From CAVYGN01 sp963796325 (GTDB lineage: Bacteria; Spirochaetota; Brevinematia; Brevinematales; JAOACQ01): a stretch of DNA of 64,000 nt. The translations under genes and the position numbers were made by a program. Positions within the stretch are counted from its first letter, which is position 1. Every line of letters begins with the position of its first letter. The notes under the pieces are model-generated. The model was not told where the DNA came from, made no database searches, and saw only the letters and a list, made by a program, of their open reading frames with translations. The stretch spans positions 1,364,001-1,428,000 of the forward strand of contig CAWCLF010000001.1 in NCBI GenBank assembly GCA_963796325.1. Reading direction: 5' to 3'. Shown piece by piece: positions 1 to 8,572 of this stretch.

Positions 1-2247
1 TTCCCCGGCAGAATCGTAGGCGGCTCCGGCCTTCGCCATAATTCCCGCCTTGAGGTTTTGCCCGGCAAGCCAGACCCTTTCCGAAGCGTCGGTTATAATG
101 TCGATGGCGTTATTGAAGTGATGCACCAGGCCGAATATGTTTTCATCCGCAAGGCCAGGCCCTGCATTCTTCAATAAAGATTTGCCTATTTCATAATGGC
201 ATCTTTTCTTCCCTTCCTCATCAAGCATTTGATAGGCAGCATCTTTTACCCTGTCATGACTGAACCTCATTCCTGTTCCGAGCTTGTCAAGCATTCCTTC
301 ATCGAATGTTTTCTTGAGCGTCTCCAGTATTTTATCCGGTGTCATCCCGCAGACTTCCGACAATATATCGAGATTGAAAAAGCTGCCGATGCAGGAGGCC
401 GTCTTCATAACTTCAAGAGTTTGTCCGGGGAGCAAAGACAACCTTTCAGTCATAAAATCGGCGACATTATCGGTGATATTCGCCGCCCTGATATCCGTCA
501 TACTCCATTCCCAGCCGTTCTTAAAAACGATCATGCCCCTGTCATAGAGAGACCTTATAAATATGCCGATAAAAAAAGGATTTCCCCTTGTTTTCAGGCT
601 TATTACCTGTGCGAGTTCCATCGAATCGTTTTTATCCCTGTAAAAGGTTTCGCATAATAAATTGCCGATATCTTCAATGGTAAGGGATGGAATATCAAGT
701 TCATCCCATCCGATCCCTTCTTCAGCAAGGCTTTTAATGAATAATGCAAGAGGGTCTGCTTCGGAAACTTCTGTATCCCTGTATGATCCGATGAATAAAA
801 AGTTCCTGAGCCCGGAATCCCCGAGAACGGATGAGAGCCACTTAAGGCTCGCCCCGTCGATCCACTGGAGATCGTCAAGGAAGAGCACAAGGGGATGGTC
901 CTCCTTCGCGAGCACCTTTATAAAGTTCTGGAAAATATAATTGAACCGGTTTTCCGCTTCGGAAGGAGCCAGGTCCGGTATATCGGGCTGTTCCCCCAGG
1001 ATCAATTTTAACTGCGGTATGACCTGTATAAGGACGCTTCCGCTGCCGCCGACGCCCTTCAGTATTTTATCTTTCCAGTCTCCGATCGATTCCTCGCTTT
1101 CGGATAATAAGATTCCGATCAGGCCTGTAAATGCTTCGATTACAGCCGAAAGCGGGGTGGATTTCCTCAGCCTGTCATACTTGCCCCGGATAAAATACCC
1201 TTTTTTTTCAGCGGCAGGCCTCTTGATCTCGTTTATAAGGCTCGATTTTCCTATTCCAGGTTCTCCTTTTACAAAAAGTATGCTCCTTCCCGATCCGGCT
1301 TTGCCGAATAATTGTAAAAGACGGGTTATCTCGTTTTCCCTTCCGTAAAGTTTTTCAGGAATCGAAAGCCTTTCCGGTATGTCGTATTTTGCAATTTGAA
1401 AATCGGTTACCTTGCCGTTTTCATTCAATTCCATAAGGCAATTTAAAAGGTCGGCCCTGAGCCCGTAAGAACTCTGGTACCTGTCCTCCGCGTTCTTGCC
1501 GAGGAGCTTCATGATTATGGCCGATACCGCCTGCGGTATTTCAGGGTCCAGGTAAGATGGAGCTGCAGGCATTTTTGCGATATGCGAATAAACCAGTTCC
1601 ATGGGGTCGCCGGACTCGAAGGGAGTTCTGCCTGCAAGCAGCTGGTAAAATGTCACTCCGAGGGAATAATAATCGGTCCTGTAATCGATGGGTCTATTCA
1701 TCCTTCCCGTCTGCTCGGGCGATATATATGCAAGCGTTCCCTCGAGCAGATCGGAGCTTATTATTTCATTTATTTCCCTTGTGAGCCTGGTTGAAATGCC
1801 GAAATCTATGACTTTTACTTCTTCAGTATTTTTATTATAAAGGAGGTTGTGCGGTTTTATGTCCTTATGAATTATGTTCATTTTATGAATTTCTCCAAGC
1901 GCTTCGACTATGTTTACGCTTAACTCGAGAAATTCCTTAAGAGAGAATTTGCCGCGGGCCAATATCCTGTCCAGGGATTCCCCGCCGAAATCCTCCTCAG
2001 TAATTATCAGAGTGTTCTCATACTGTATGAGGTCGAAGACATTTACCACACCCTTCACGCCTTCCAGGGCTTTCATGACATTATATTCGTATTCGAGACT
2101 CCTGATCTCTTCAGGATCGGGATTTTCGTTTTTCAGTGTTTTTATTATGACGGGCCTGCTGTTGTTCCCGTCGAAAGCCCTGTATATTACGTTCTTCCTT
2201 CCCGAATAGATCTCATCAATTATTTTATAGCCATGAAGGTTGATCAC
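1..2247 (-). CDS. Giant Ser/Thr kinase-AAA ATPase signalling protein, partial (C-terminus beyond window)
   Basis: The first 749 codons of a minus-strand gene whose 3' end lies beyond base 1. The start is a GTG at 2245-2247, preceded by AAGGAGG at six bases spacing; the protein begins V(M)-I-N-L-H-G-Y-K-I, matching the ATG-started start of the downstream paralog (MINVEGYKI). Visible in translation are a protein kinase catalytic loop HKDIKPHN (about 1850-1885), a Walker A motif GEPGIGKSS (about 1240-1275) and a Walker B LFLDDLQW (about 870-895). By homology with the neighbour at 2418..7727 it probably continues into a helical region, GAF domain and an output domain, but these are not visible here. 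The family senses unknown stimuli in the cytoplasm and phosphorylates proteins on Ser/Thr. It is not co-transcribed with the neighbour by default: it has its own promoter in the 170-bp gap. Identity of the missing output domain (phosphatase or histidine kinase) is unknown. Confidence 0.9.
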   Translation of the reverse strand, partial: MINLHGYKIIDEIYSGRKNVIYRAFDGNNSRPVIIKTLKNENPDPEEIRSLEYEYNVMKALEGVKGVVNVFDLIQYENTLIITEEDFGGESLDRILARGKFSLKEFLELSVNIVEALGEIHKMNIIHKDIKPHNLLYNKNTEEVKVIDFGISTRLTREINEIISSDLLEGTLAYISPEQTGRMNRPIDYRTDYYSLGVTFYQLLAGRTPFESGDPMELVYSHIAKMPAAPSYLDPEIPQAVSAIIMKLLGKNAEDRYQSSYGLRADLLNCLMELNENGKVTDFQIAKYDIPERLSIPEKLYGRENEITRLLQLFGKAGSGRSILFVKGEPGIGKSSLINEIKRPAAEKKGYFIRGKYDRLRKSTPLSAVIEAFTGLIGILLSESEESIGDWKDKILKGVGGSGSVLIQVIPQLKLILGEQPDIPDLAPSEAENRFNYIFQNFIKVLAKEDHPLVLFLDDLQWIDGASLKWLSSVLGDSGLRNFLFIGSYRDTEVSEADPLALFIKSLAEEGIGWDELDIPSLTIEDIGNLLCETFYRDKNDSMELAQVISLKTRGNPFFIGIFIRSLYDRGMIVFKNGWEWSMTDIRAANITDNVADFMTERLSLLPGQTLEVMKTASCIGSFFNLDILSEVCGMTPDKILETLKKTFDEGMLDKLGTGMRFSHDRVKDAAYQMLDEEGKKRCHYEIGKSLLKNAGPGLADENIFGLVHHFNNAIDIITDASERVWLAGQNLKAGIMAKAGAAYDSAGE

Positions 2248-2316
2248 GCTGCGCCTCCTTCGGGGGCTTCGGCTGAAACTTAAAGATGCTTAAAGAGAGA
2301 TGTTTTTTATAGGTAA

Positions 2317-2370
2317 ATTGTATTATAAATATAATGATTTGTCAATAGGAAATTGTACAAAATTGTACAA
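2317..2370 (-). promoter_or_regulatory. Sigma-70 promoter with upstream TTGTACAA dyad
   Basis: Read on the minus strand: -35 TTGACA at 2340-2345, a 17-bp spacer, -10 TACAAT at 2317-2322. Seven bases upstream of the -35 is the dyad TTGTACAA-AA-TTGTACAA (2353-2370, two 8-bp self-complementary arms). The same promoter and dyad at the same distance precede the paralog at 2418..7727. The dyad centre falls about 50 bases upstream of the predicted transcription start, a position more typical of an activator than of a repressor (inference). Confidence 0.75.
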
Positions 2371-2417
2371 TTATAGATATATTTATATATTTATTAAATA
2401 ATGTCTTGCTGCAAAAA

Positions 2418-5400
2418 TTATTCTTTATAGTCAATGCAGAGTATCGCCCTGTCGTCATGAAGGGGAGCGCCTCCGCTGAACTTATTGACATCGTCAAGGA
2501 CATTTTCAATGTATTCGCCGGGGGTCATCCCGGAGCATTTTTCTGTCATATCGATAAGCCTTTTTGTGTCGTAAAGCTCGTCCCTGGAGTTCATGGTCTC
2601 AACGATCCCGTCGGTAAACATCACGAGCCTGTCCCCCGGCTCGAGGATAACTACCCCGCTCTTGTAAGTTGAGTTGAGCGTGAGTCCTATGTACCCGCTC
2701 AATGTATTGAGGCGTTCTATCCTGCCGGATTTCCTGCGGTAAAGTACGGCAGGCTGGTGGGCAGCGTTCGTAAACTCGAACCTGCCGGTGGCCGTATCGA
2801 GAGTTCCGTAAAATACCGTAAGGTCATGCTCGCTCATTTCTCCCACGAAGGAGCAGATCTCCTTATTGACCCTCGAGCATACTTCGGCCGTCGTTCCGCC
2901 TGATAGGGCGTCGGTATTGAAGCTAGCCTTCGCCATGGCAGTCATGAGGGACGCCGAAACTCCATGGCCCGATACGTCCGCCATGAGGAATCCGTACCTG
3001 CTGTCGTCGATCTTTATTATATCGTAGAGGTCGCCCCCGAGGTCTTCCATGGCCAGGTATTTCCCAGCTATCGTCAAGTCCCCGCATTGGGTCAGCGCTT
3101 CGTTCCTGGGCAGGAAGCTTGACTGGACTTTCTGGGCTATTTTAAGCTCGTCGAGCATCAGCTGGTTCTTTGCGGCGAGTTCGGCAGTCCTTTCAGCGAC
3201 CTTGATCTCGAGGTTTTTGCTGTAGTCCTCGAGCTTGCCGTAAAGAGAGGCATTCTCGATGGAAATGGCCGCCTGCGTCGAAAGGGTCGATAAAAGTTCG
3301 ATGCGTCTTTCGGGAAATGCGTTTGTGATAAGGTTGTTTTCCAGGTAAAGTACGGCGGCGAGCCTTCCCTGGTTCATAATAGCCGTGCAGAGTATCGATT
3401 TAGGCTTGTTTTTCTTTACATATTCGTCGCCGGCCCAGCGCCCTTCCATAGCGGCGTTGCCCAATATTACGCTTTCCCTCGATTTTGAAACGTAGCGGAC
3501 AATGGCCTGGCAAAGATCCAGAGATTCTTCGAGCGGAATATTGCCCATGACCTTCGCCGGGTGTTTCAAGGCTTCTTCTTTTGAACTTTCTTCATCGTTT
3601 TCCAGCCGGGCTTCAGCCTGTACAAAAAGCCTGCCTTCGGCGTCGGGCATTATCAGGAATCCGTTCTCTGCGCCGGCATTCTCCATCATTATCCTGATGG
3701 TCTTGTCAAGGAGGGCTTCGAGTTTCATCTCCCCGGCCATGACGTTCGATGACTTGAGAACAGTTCCAAGGTCGAGGGTTGCGCCCCTGGTCGAACCCGA
3801 CTTTTTAGACGGGGATTCCGTTATCGATTCCGACAGGGATATGGTATCGCTTTCGATTTTAGCTCCCATGTTCATCGAGTATCCGTTTTCAATGGATTCG
3901 ACGAGACCCTCGTAGTTTATACTCATGTCATGCAGTTTACCCCTGGCCCCCCAGCGCTGATAGGAAAAATATGCGTCTTTTAAATAATTGTCCGCTGTCC
4001 GATCCAGGCCCAGCGATTTGTAGAATAGTCCTGCATGCTCGAGGATCATAGCCTCTTCATGGGCGAAGCCGTTCTTCCTGGCTTCCTCCGACGCCTTATC
4101 ATACAGCTTCATTGCTTCTTCGTTTTTCCCCAGCCGTGCGGCGAGTTCTGCTTCAATGAACAATTGCTTATTCAGGAAGTTTTCAGGACAGTGCCCGGAC
4201 CAGAGCCTGAACTTCCTGAGATTGGACCGTATGGTCTTCAGGTATTTTTTTTGTCTGGCATTGCTTGCGTTAGAATAAGCGCCTAAGAGGGCGAGCGTCT
4301 GGTAAAAATAATGTTCGGTCAGATGAAAAGTGCCGGACATTCCCGTTAATGTTTTTTTCGCTGTGAGAGCGATTTCTGCAGACGCTTCGTAATCGTTGTA
4401 AAGATAGCGGAGCATCTGTTTAAATATCAGGAAATAAGTGATCGGATTGACGTTATTTACCTTTTTCCAGACGGATATAATTTCTTCGGCATTGCAGTAT
4501 GAACCTGAAACAGAAAATTTATCGGCCTGGACATCAGTAAGGGAGACTAAGAACTGGTTCCACAGCCTTAATTCTTCTATGATTCTTGCCTGTTTAATTT
4601 TTAATGAAATTTCCAGGAGTTCTACGGTTTTTTCTTTTAACTGTTCAAGATTTTCGCCCATTACCATGGAATAAAGGAAAATAAAATCTATGGAGTAGCT
4701 TGCATATTCAAGGTCGCCGGCTTCCATGCTCAAATTGTAGCTGCGTTCGAAACGTGTTATAAAATTCCGGGTCGATTTCTTCCAGAGATAAATAAATAAT
4801 GCGAATGCAACTTCGACTTTGCCCGACACGATTTTTGAATCGATTTTCTGCATCAGCCTGCATGCAAAATCCCCGAATTCATAACTGGAATCCAATTTCC
4901 CCAGGATCGATAAAATCATACCGTATGCCGCATAGGCAAAGGGAGAATATACCGAATTTCCGTTAACCAGGGTAAAATTGATGATTTTAAGAAGAATTAT
5001 CGGAGTATAAGCGGGAGCATACATATTGACAGGCCCGGCAAGCAGCATTAAAAGCTGGAGGATGGCCAGCTTTTTGGGGTCATCGATCATCGGAAGGTCC
5101 ATAAGCGCATCGATGCCTTTCTTTTTTGTGAGTTTCCCGACAAGCCTGCCGGCTTTGAGCAATTCTGTAACCAGGATGAGGGGGTTGGCCTTTTTAGGCA
5201 TCTTCATCCCAAGCATCGACAGGGCTTTTTTACCCAGTTCAATCGCCGTATCCAGCCTGTTATTACCTGCATTCAACGGTATCTGGATGCTGTAAACCCT
5301 GACAATGTCCAGGATATTTTCAGCGTTTTTCAATACAATGCCGAAGCATTCCTCCGCCTTTTCATGATGCCCCGTCAGGTATTCCGTTTCGCCCGCTTCA

Positions 5401-7727
5401 GTGTATAACCCCAACACCAATCTATAATCTGTTTTCCATGCATCGGGAGGCAGGAGTGATAATCCCATCAACAGGTATCTGCCGGCAGCCTCGTAGGCAG
5501 TGCCGGACTTCGCTTTTAACCCTGCCCTTAGGTTTAATCCGGCCAGCTCGAGCCGTTCCTTTTCATTAATTATTATATCGACTGCGCTGTTAAGCTGCTG
5601 GACTATTCCGAAGATGCTTTCATCGATATCTTCCGGCTTTGTGCTTAAAAGCATAGACTTGCCAATCGCATAATGATATTTATTCTTTTTCTCATCGTCC
5701 AGGAGCCCGTATGCGGCTTCCCTGACCCTGTCATGGCTGAACCTGAATCCCTTCTCTACACTGTCCAGGAGCCCGCCGTTTACCGCCCCTGAAAGCTCTT
5801 CCTGTATCTCCTCCTCATTTATGCCGCAGATATTCACGAGCGTGTCGAGCCTGAAGTAGGGGCCTATGCATGCCGCCGCTTCGACGATCCGGCCTGTCTT
5901 CTCAGGGAGCCCTTTCACCTTTTCGGCCATGAAATCCGCGACATTATCGGTTATTCTCGATTCCCTGATCCTGCCGATGTCCCAGCCCCACCCCCTGTCG
6001 AAGATCAGCATTTCTTCGTCGTAGAGCTTCCTTATGAAACTGCCGACGAAGAATGGGTTTCCCTTTGTCTTTGCTTCAATGATCCCGGCAAATTCGGCAG
6101 TTCTGTCCGGGCCGGCATGCAGGGTTTCATTAAGAAGCCTGCCTATGTGTCCGGCGTCCAGAGGGCCAAGATGGATCGATACAGGGTTAATATCTTCTCT
6201 TTCAAGGTTTTTAATGAGAAGCGTCAGCGGGTGCAGGGCGTCTACTTCGTTATCCCTGTATGACCCGATGAAAATAAAATGCCTTAATGTATTGTCGGTA
6301 AGAGCCGTTCCCAGCCATTTCATGCTTGCATCGTCGGCCCACTGGAGGTCGTCTAAAAACATAGCCAGGGGATGCTTTCGGGATGCGAAGGCCTTGAGGA
6401 AATTCTGGAATACATAGTTGAACCTGTTTTCGGATTCCGCCGTAGGGAGTTCGGGGGCTTTCGCCTGCTCCCCGATAATGAGCTTGAGCCTGGGAAGGAC
6501 GTCCGTAACGACGCTGCCGCTGTCCCCGAGTTCCTTCAAGATCTTCTGCTTCCATTCCAGGAGCGTTTCTTCGTTTTCCGACAGAAGCTGGCCGATGATA
6601 TCGTTAAAAGCTTCAATTACAGCGGAAAGAGGCGTGGAGCGCCTGAACCTGTCATAGCGTCCCTGGATGAAAAATCCTTTTTTTTCCGCCGCCGGCCTTG
6701 CCAGTTCGGCAATAAGGCTCGATTTGCCTATTCCTGGTTCGCCCGATACGAATATTAACCGCCTGCCTCCGCCGCAGGCCTCATCGAATTCCTGCATTAT
6801 TTTTTTAATTTCTTCATCCCTTCCGTAAAGCTTTTCCGGTATGGAGATTTTTTCAGGAATATCTTTTTCCCCGATGGCAAAATTCTTTATAACGCCTTTT
6901 CCGGCCTGTTCCTTCCGGCATTTTTCGATATCAGATATAAGCCCGTATGTGCTCTGGTACCTTTCCTCCGGGTTCTTGGAGAGAAGCTTCATGATTATTT
7001 CCGATATTACATTGGGTATGCCGGAGTTTATCGAGGAAGGGTTTGCCGGAGTTTTTGCTATATGCGCATGGACAAGTTCCATCGGGTCGTCGGCTTCAAA
7101 AGGGACTTTCCCTGTCAGCATCTGGTATAATGTTATACCAAGCGAATAATAATCGGTCCTGTAATCGATCGACCGGTTCATCCTTCCGGTCTGCTCCGGC
7201 GATATATATAAAAGCGTTCCTTCGAGCTGGTCCTGGGTAATTATTTTCTGCACTTCCCTGGAAAGCTGTGTCGAGATCCCGAAATCTATGATCTTAACCT
7301 CGCCGGTTTTCCTGTTATAAAGGATATTGTGAGGCTTTATATCCTTGTGGATGATGTTCTTTTTATGAATTTCGCCGATTGCCGCTATTATTTTCAAACT
7401 TAACTGTAAAAATTCATTTATATCGAATTTACCTTCTTTTATTATCCTGTCAAGCGATTCGCCGCCGAAATCGTCTTCGATTATGACAAGCGAATTTTCA
7501 TTTTTTACGAGATCGAAAACCCTGAGTATGCCGTCTTCGCCGTCCATGTTTTTCATTACTTTGTATTCGTATTCGAGGTTTTTAAGGTCTTCAGGCTCGG
7601 GATAGGAGTTTTTAAGGGTTTTCATTACGACAGGTCTTTTGTTCTTTATATCGAAAGCCCTGTAAATGACATTTTTTCTTCCCGAATAAATGCCGGATAA
7701 AATTTTGTAGCCTTCAACATTGATCAT
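2418..7727 (-). CDS. Ser/Thr kinase - AAA ATPase - GAF - PP2C (SpoIIE) phosphatase protein
   Basis: 1769 residues with four recognisable modules. A protein kinase domain occupies about 8-270 (VMK lysine K36, catalytic HKD 127-129, DFG 148-150, so the active-site residues are present although the usual HRD arginine is Lys). A predicted ATPase domain follows from about 300 with Walker A GEPGIGKSS (329-337) and Walker B FLDDLQWADD near 459. A long helical, TPR-like region fills about 650-1300. A GAF domain lies at about 1315-1500, then a coiled coil, then a SpoIIE/PP2C-type phosphatase at about 1540-1769 (GGDLYD, MADVSGHG, MFTDGIVE and the final DDRA motifs hold the metal-binding aspartates). 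A single chain thus carries both a kinase and a phosphatase. Start ATG at 7725-7727 after GGAGG. The gene is a tandem paralog of the gene at 1..2247. Cytoplasmic; partners unknown. Confidence 0.93.
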   Translation of the reverse strand: MINVEGYKILSGIYSGRKNVIYRAFDIKNKRPVVMKTLKNSYPEPEDLKNLEYEYKVMKNMDGEDGILRVFDLVKNENSLVIIEDDFGGESLDRIIKEGKFDINEFLQLSLKIIAAIGEIHKKNIIHKDIKPHNILYNRKTGEVKIIDFGISTQLSREVQKIITQDQLEGTLLYISPEQTGRMNRSIDYRTDYYSLGITLYQMLTGKVPFEADDPMELVHAHIAKTPANPSSINSGIPNVISEIIMKLLSKNPEERYQSTYGLISDIEKCRKEQAGKGVIKNFAIGEKDIPEKISIPEKLYGRDEEIKKIMQEFDEACGGGRRLIFVSGEPGIGKSSLIAELARPAAEKKGFFIQGRYDRFRRSTPLSAVIEAFNDIIGQLLSENEETLLEWKQKILKELGDSGSVVTDVLPRLKLIIGEQAKAPELPTAESENRFNYVFQNFLKAFASRKHPLAMFLDDLQWADDASMKWLGTALTDNTLRHFIFIGSYRDNEVDALHPLTLLIKNLEREDINPVSIHLGPLDAGHIGRLLNETLHAGPDRTAEFAGIIEAKTKGNPFFVGSFIRKLYDEEMLIFDRGWGWDIGRIRESRITDNVADFMAEKVKGLPEKTGRIVEAAACIGPYFRLDTLVNICGINEEEIQEELSGAVNGGLLDSVEKGFRFSHDRVREAAYGLLDDEKKNKYHYAIGKSMLLSTKPEDIDESIFGIVQQLNSAVDIIINEKERLELAGLNLRAGLKAKSGTAYEAAGRYLLMGLSLLPPDAWKTDYRLVLGLYTEAGETEYLTGHHEKAEECFGIVLKNAENILDIVRVYSIQIPLNAGNNRLDTAIELGKKALSMLGMKMPKKANPLILVTELLKAGRLVGKLTKKKGIDALMDLPMIDDPKKLAILQLLMLLAGPVNMYAPAYTPIILLKIINFTLVNGNSVYSPFAYAAYGMILSILGKLDSSYEFGDFACRLMQKIDSKIVSGKVEVAFALFIYLWKKSTRNFITRFERSYNLSMEAGDLEYASYSIDFIFLYSMVMGENLEQLKEKTVELLEISLKIKQARIIEELRLWNQFLVSLTDVQADKFSVSGSYCNAEEIISVWKKVNNVNPITYFLIFKQMLRYLYNDYEASAEIALTAKKTLTGMSGTFHLTEHYFYQTLALLGAYSNASNARQKKYLKTIRSNLRKFRLWSGHCPENFLNKQLFIEAELAARLGKNEEAMKLYDKASEEARKNGFAHEEAMILEHAGLFYKSLGLDRTADNYLKDAYFSYQRWGARGKLHDMSINYEGLVESIENGYSMNMGAKIESDTISLSESITESPSKKSGSTRGATLDLGTVLKSSNVMAGEMKLEALLDKTIRIMMENAGAENGFLIMPDAEGRLFVQAEARLENDEESSKEEALKHPAKVMGNIPLEESLDLCQAIVRYVSKSRESVILGNAAMEGRWAGDEYVKKNKPKSILCTAIMNQGRLAAVLYLENNLITNAFPERRIELLSTLSTQAAISIENASLYGKLEDYSKNLEIKVAERTAELAAKNQLMLDELKIAQKVQSSFLPRNEALTQCGDLTIAGKYLAMEDLGGDLYDIIKIDDSRYGFLMADVSGHGVSASLMTAMAKASFNTDALSGGTTAEVCSRVNKEICSFVGEMSEHDLTVFYGTLDTATGRFEFTNAAHQPAVLYRRKSGRIERLNTLSGYIGLTLNSTYKSGVVILEPGDRLVMFTDGIVETMNSRDELYDTKRLIDMTEKCSGMTPGEYIENVLDDVNKFSGGAPLHDDRAILCIDYKE

Positions 7728-7809
7728 AATGTCCCTCCAGTTAATATATTACGGTAGAGACTTTTAATCCGTTTTACAGCATGCGGGCAGTTTGAGTTAA
7801 TAATACTCC

Positions 7810-7862
7810 ATCGTACTATAAAAAAATAATTTTGTCAATAGAAAATGTACAAAATTGTACAA
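7810..7862 (-). promoter_or_regulatory. Sigma-70 promoter with upstream TGTACAA dyad
   Basis: Minus-strand -35 TTGACA (7833-7838), 17-bp spacer, -10 TACGAT (7810-7815), about 75 bases before the translational start at 7727. Seven bases upstream of the -35 lies TGTACAA-AA-TTGTACA (7846-7861). The 37-bp block covering the -35 and the dyad is almost identical to that at 2338-2375. Confidence 0.75.
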
Positions 7863-7884
7863 TTATATTGTTTATTAACTATTT

Positions 7885-8397
7885 TCACCAACGATCGTAT
7901 CTCACGATCTCGCTCAAAGGCAGGCGCCTCTTTTCCACGGGAGAAGGGTCGGCAGGGTATCCGAGCGGCATCAGTTCCACAACCCGGATTTCTGCAGGAA
8001 TTCCGAGGATGTTTTTAACTTTTTCCTCGTCGAACTTCCCGATCCAGCAGGTGCCAAGTTCCAGTTCCACTGCGGCGAGCGTCATATGGTCGAGAGCTAT
8101 TGCGACATCGATAGGATAACAATACTGGCCGCAGGTCATGATGTGCCCGTCGGTCTGGGCGCATGCCGCTATTACGACGGGGGCTTCGCCCACAAAAGCC
8201 TGGCCGCCAGCGGCTGATATCAACTTTTCCTTAATCTTCAAGTCTCGGATTATTACAAATCTCCATTCCTGTTTGTTTGAAGCCGACGGGGCGAGCCTTC
8301 CGGCTTCCAAAATAATATTCAGCTTTTCTTCTTCAACCTGTTTGTCTTTAAAATGACGAATGCTTTTTCTTTTCTTTACGGCGTCCATCACGTTCAT
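7885..8397 (-). CDS. Nitroreductase-family flavoprotein
   Basis: 170 residues, typical of small nitroreductase-like proteins that bind FMN as dimers and reduce nitro compounds, quinones or other acceptors with NAD(P)H. The N-terminus has the family's KRKSIRHF signature (FMN phosphate contact), followed by APSASNKQEWRFVII, and the C-terminal part has the conserved GTCWIGKFDEE and LMPLGYPAD stretches. The start ATG (8395-8397) is preceded by GGAGG with seven bases spacing. It is transcribed away from the acyltransferase operon, sharing the intergenic region 8398-8572, and ends just before the promoter of the kinase gene. The natural substrate cannot be told from the sequence. Confidence 0.9.
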   Translation of the reverse strand: MNVMDAVKKRKSIRHFKDKQVEEEKLNIILEAGRLAPSASNKQEWRFVIIRDLKIKEKLISAAGGQAFVGEAPVVIAACAQTDGHIMTCGQYCYPIDVAIALDHMTLAAVELELGTCWIGKFDEEKVKNILGIPAEIRVVELMPLGYPADPSPVEKRRLPLSEIVRYDRW

Positions 8398-8439
8398 CGA
8401 ATAACCTCCATTTCCCTGGGAAAATGCGGTGATGGTTTT

Positions 8440-8478
8440 TTGACTATGATTATATACCCTTATATACTATTTGTACAT
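8440..8478 (+). promoter_or_regulatory. Promoter of the acyltransferase/HAD/SDR operon, with one TTGTACA site
   Basis: TTGACT (8440-8445), 17-bp spacer, TATACT (8463-8468). A single TTTGTACAT element (8470-8478) overlaps the predicted start of transcription; it matches one arm of the dyads upstream of the two kinase genes. The core is only seven bases, so the match may be chance. The resulting 5' leader would be about 100 bases. Confidence 0.6.
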
Positions 8479-8572
8479 TGATAAAGGTTTAAACTTTCCT
8501 GCATTATTTTTAATTTCAGGAACGACCGATTTTTTCCATTATGATCATTCAGCATTATAATTGAGGTTTCAT

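Noticed and set aside
8561..8572. TTG start four codons upstream for the acyltransferase
   Set aside because: The ribosome binding site GAGG overlaps these codons and points to ATG 8573.
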